Shown here in pieces: positions 43,828-44,676 of a DNA stretch of 44,676 bases. Location of the stretch: the NCBI GenBank assembly GCA_003543135.1, contig DPJG01000012.1, positions 1-44,676 on the forward strand, in the 5' to 3' direction. The notes beneath the pieces were generated by a model that worked only from the letters and a program-made list of their open reading frames with translations, had not been told where the DNA came from and ran no database searches. Source of the stretch: Rheinheimera sp. (GTDB taxonomy: Bacteria > Pseudomonadota > Gammaproteobacteria > Enterobacterales > Alteromonadaceae). A program made the translations under genes and the position numbers. Within the stretch, counting starts at the first letter, position 1, and the number at the start of each line of letters is the position of its first letter.

Positions 43828-44523
43828 ATGAACTACAAAGCGTATTGCTGTTTACCATTCTTGCTGTTGGCAGGTTGCAAAGTGCAGCTGAACAGCGACG
43901 AGAAAGATGCAAAATTTGACTATCAGTTTAATTTAGGTGCACAGGGCTGGCAGGCTGGTTTTGCCGATTATCCTGCTGACAATGCCGATATTTATCAGCT
44001 GGATGCCGGCATTAAAACTTTGCCGGCAGGTTTTAGCGGTACTGGTTTTATGTTGTCTGGCCATAATCGCAGTGACGATTTATTTATGTATATGAAACGC
44101 CGTATCAGTGGGCTGGAGCCTTCGACCCGTTATCAGGCCAGTGCCAAGGTAACTTTGTTGTCCCACAGTGGTGCTGGTTGTGTGGGTATTGGCGGCGCGC
44201 CGGGTGAGTCGGTGTATCTGCATTTTGGTTATGCCGATATAGAGCCAAAACAACAGGGTTATACCCTGAATGTCGCCAAAGGGAATCAAAGTCAGGACGG
44301 CGCTCAGTCTAAAGTGCAGGGCAATATTGCGGTCACGGGCGTGCCTTGTGATGGCAGCAAGTATCAGGCAAAAACGATCAGTTCAGCTGCTGATAAAAGG
44401 CTGACCTTTACCAGTGACAGCAGCGGTGCGGTTTGGATCTTCATCGGTACTGATTCAGGTTATGAAGGTAAAACCACCTTGTTTTATCAAGGTATTGAGT
44501 TAAAGCTGACGCCTGTTTTGTAG
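43828..44523 (+). CDS. Hypothetical lipoprotein
   Basis: I do not recognise this 231-residue lipoprotein. From ATG 43828 (GGAG at 43818-43821, 6 bases upstream) it has a short signal ending LLLAGC with Cys17, then a mature domain likely rich in beta strands (FDYQFNLGAQGWQAGFADYP, then ISGLEPSTRYQASAKVTLLS and WIFIGTDSGYEGKTTLFYQG). The layout resembles carbohydrate-binding jelly rolls, but this is a guess. An alternative ATG lies two codons earlier. Confidence 0.75.
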   Translation: MNYKAYCCLPFLLLAGCKVQLNSDEKDAKFDYQFNLGAQGWQAGFADYPADNADIYQLDAGIKTLPAGFSGTGFMLSGHNRSDDLFMYMKRRISGLEPSTRYQASAKVTLLSHSGAGCVGIGGAPGESVYLHFGYADIEPKQQGYTLNVAKGNQSQDGAQSKVQGNIAVTGVPCDGSKYQAKTISSAADKRLTFTSDSSGAVWIFIGTDSGYEGKTTLFYQGIELKLTPVL

Positions 44524-44653
44524 TTTACACGGATGAGTTGTTATGAATAACAGCTTTATGTGCAATGTGATGGTGCAATAAATAAGTGGCTGCAGCGACT
44601 AAGTTCCGACCTGGTTGCTAACTGAAGTTCTGCCAAGGAGATATTAAAAGATA

Positions 44654-44676
44654 TGGTGGATGGTACTGGGATCGAA
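44654..44676 (-). tRNA. 3' end of a tRNA gene cut by the window edge
   Basis: Read on the minus strand the last 23 bases are TTCGATC (T loop), CCAGT (T-stem 3' arm), ACCATCC (acceptor 3' arm), A (discriminator) and encoded CCA. All lengths match tRNA exactly. The anticodon lies beyond the window, so identity is unknown; the 5' acceptor arm should read GGATGGT. Confidence 0.85.

Noticed and set aside
44653-44676. Start of a coding region (MVDGTGIE) after an AAGGAG at the window end
   Set aside because: The same bases are explained exactly by the 3' arm of a tRNA on the minus strand.

Overview
The window reads as a chromosome segment of a marine or freshwater gammaproteobacterium of the Alteromonadales/Chromatiaceae kind, most like Rheinheimera or a close relative. 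This rests on protein style and on gene order: a full hisGDCBHAFI operon, yoaA-tsaB, fadD-rnd-minEDC-ycgLMN, and cysZ / smc-zipA-ligA. The genus is an inference; no 16S rRNA is present.

Region by region. (1) 1-3.65 kb: one large STAND-type NTPase (DUF4062-like N-terminus, NACHT core, seven 33-residue W-anchored C-terminal repeats). It looks like a stand-alone anti-phage sensor acquired beside the his operon. (2) 3.8-11.45 kb, minus strand: the complete histidine operon, with its own terminator and a textbook attenuator whose 14-residue leader peptide carries five consecutive His codons. (3) 11.8-15.05 kb: a small Gln-rich protein, the YoaA helicase and TsaB (tRNA t6A synthesis). (4) 15.05-19.5 kb: an insertion relative to the enterobacterial order tsaB-yeaY-fadD. 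It holds a small protein, a 20-unit octanucleotide array, an SDR/DUF2878/chalcone-isomerase-like trio, and an alkaline phosphatase with a PHO-box-like site. (5) 19.5-25.1 kb: Slp-family lipoprotein, an exported methyltransferase, an alpha/beta hydrolase, FadD and RNase D. (6) 25.3-32.8 kb: a four-repeat DUF4397 lipoprotein, the Min division-site system, YcgL, a lytic transglycosylase, YcgM, YcgN, a small MscS channel and CysZ. (7) 33-42 kb: Smc with extremely Gln-rich coiled coils, ZipA, a secreted M28 aminopeptidase, LigA, a 40-codon ORF and a DUF2919 membrane protein. (8) 42-44.68 kb: a TPR response-regulator-like protein lacking the phospho-acceptor Asp, a lipoprotein, and the 3' end of a tRNA gene cut by the window edge.

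Most of the window is core metabolism and cell-cycle machinery: histidine synthesis, septum placement by MinCDE, FtsZ anchoring by ZipA, chromosome condensation by Smc, nick sealing by LigA, and fatty-acid activation by FadD. The accessory items worth following are the NACHT protein with its 9-G tract, the octanucleotide array, the exported methyltransferase, the D-to-S pseudo-receiver and the PHO-box-like sites. Start codons were chosen by homology and Shine-Dalgarno position, and several differ from the longest possible ORF.
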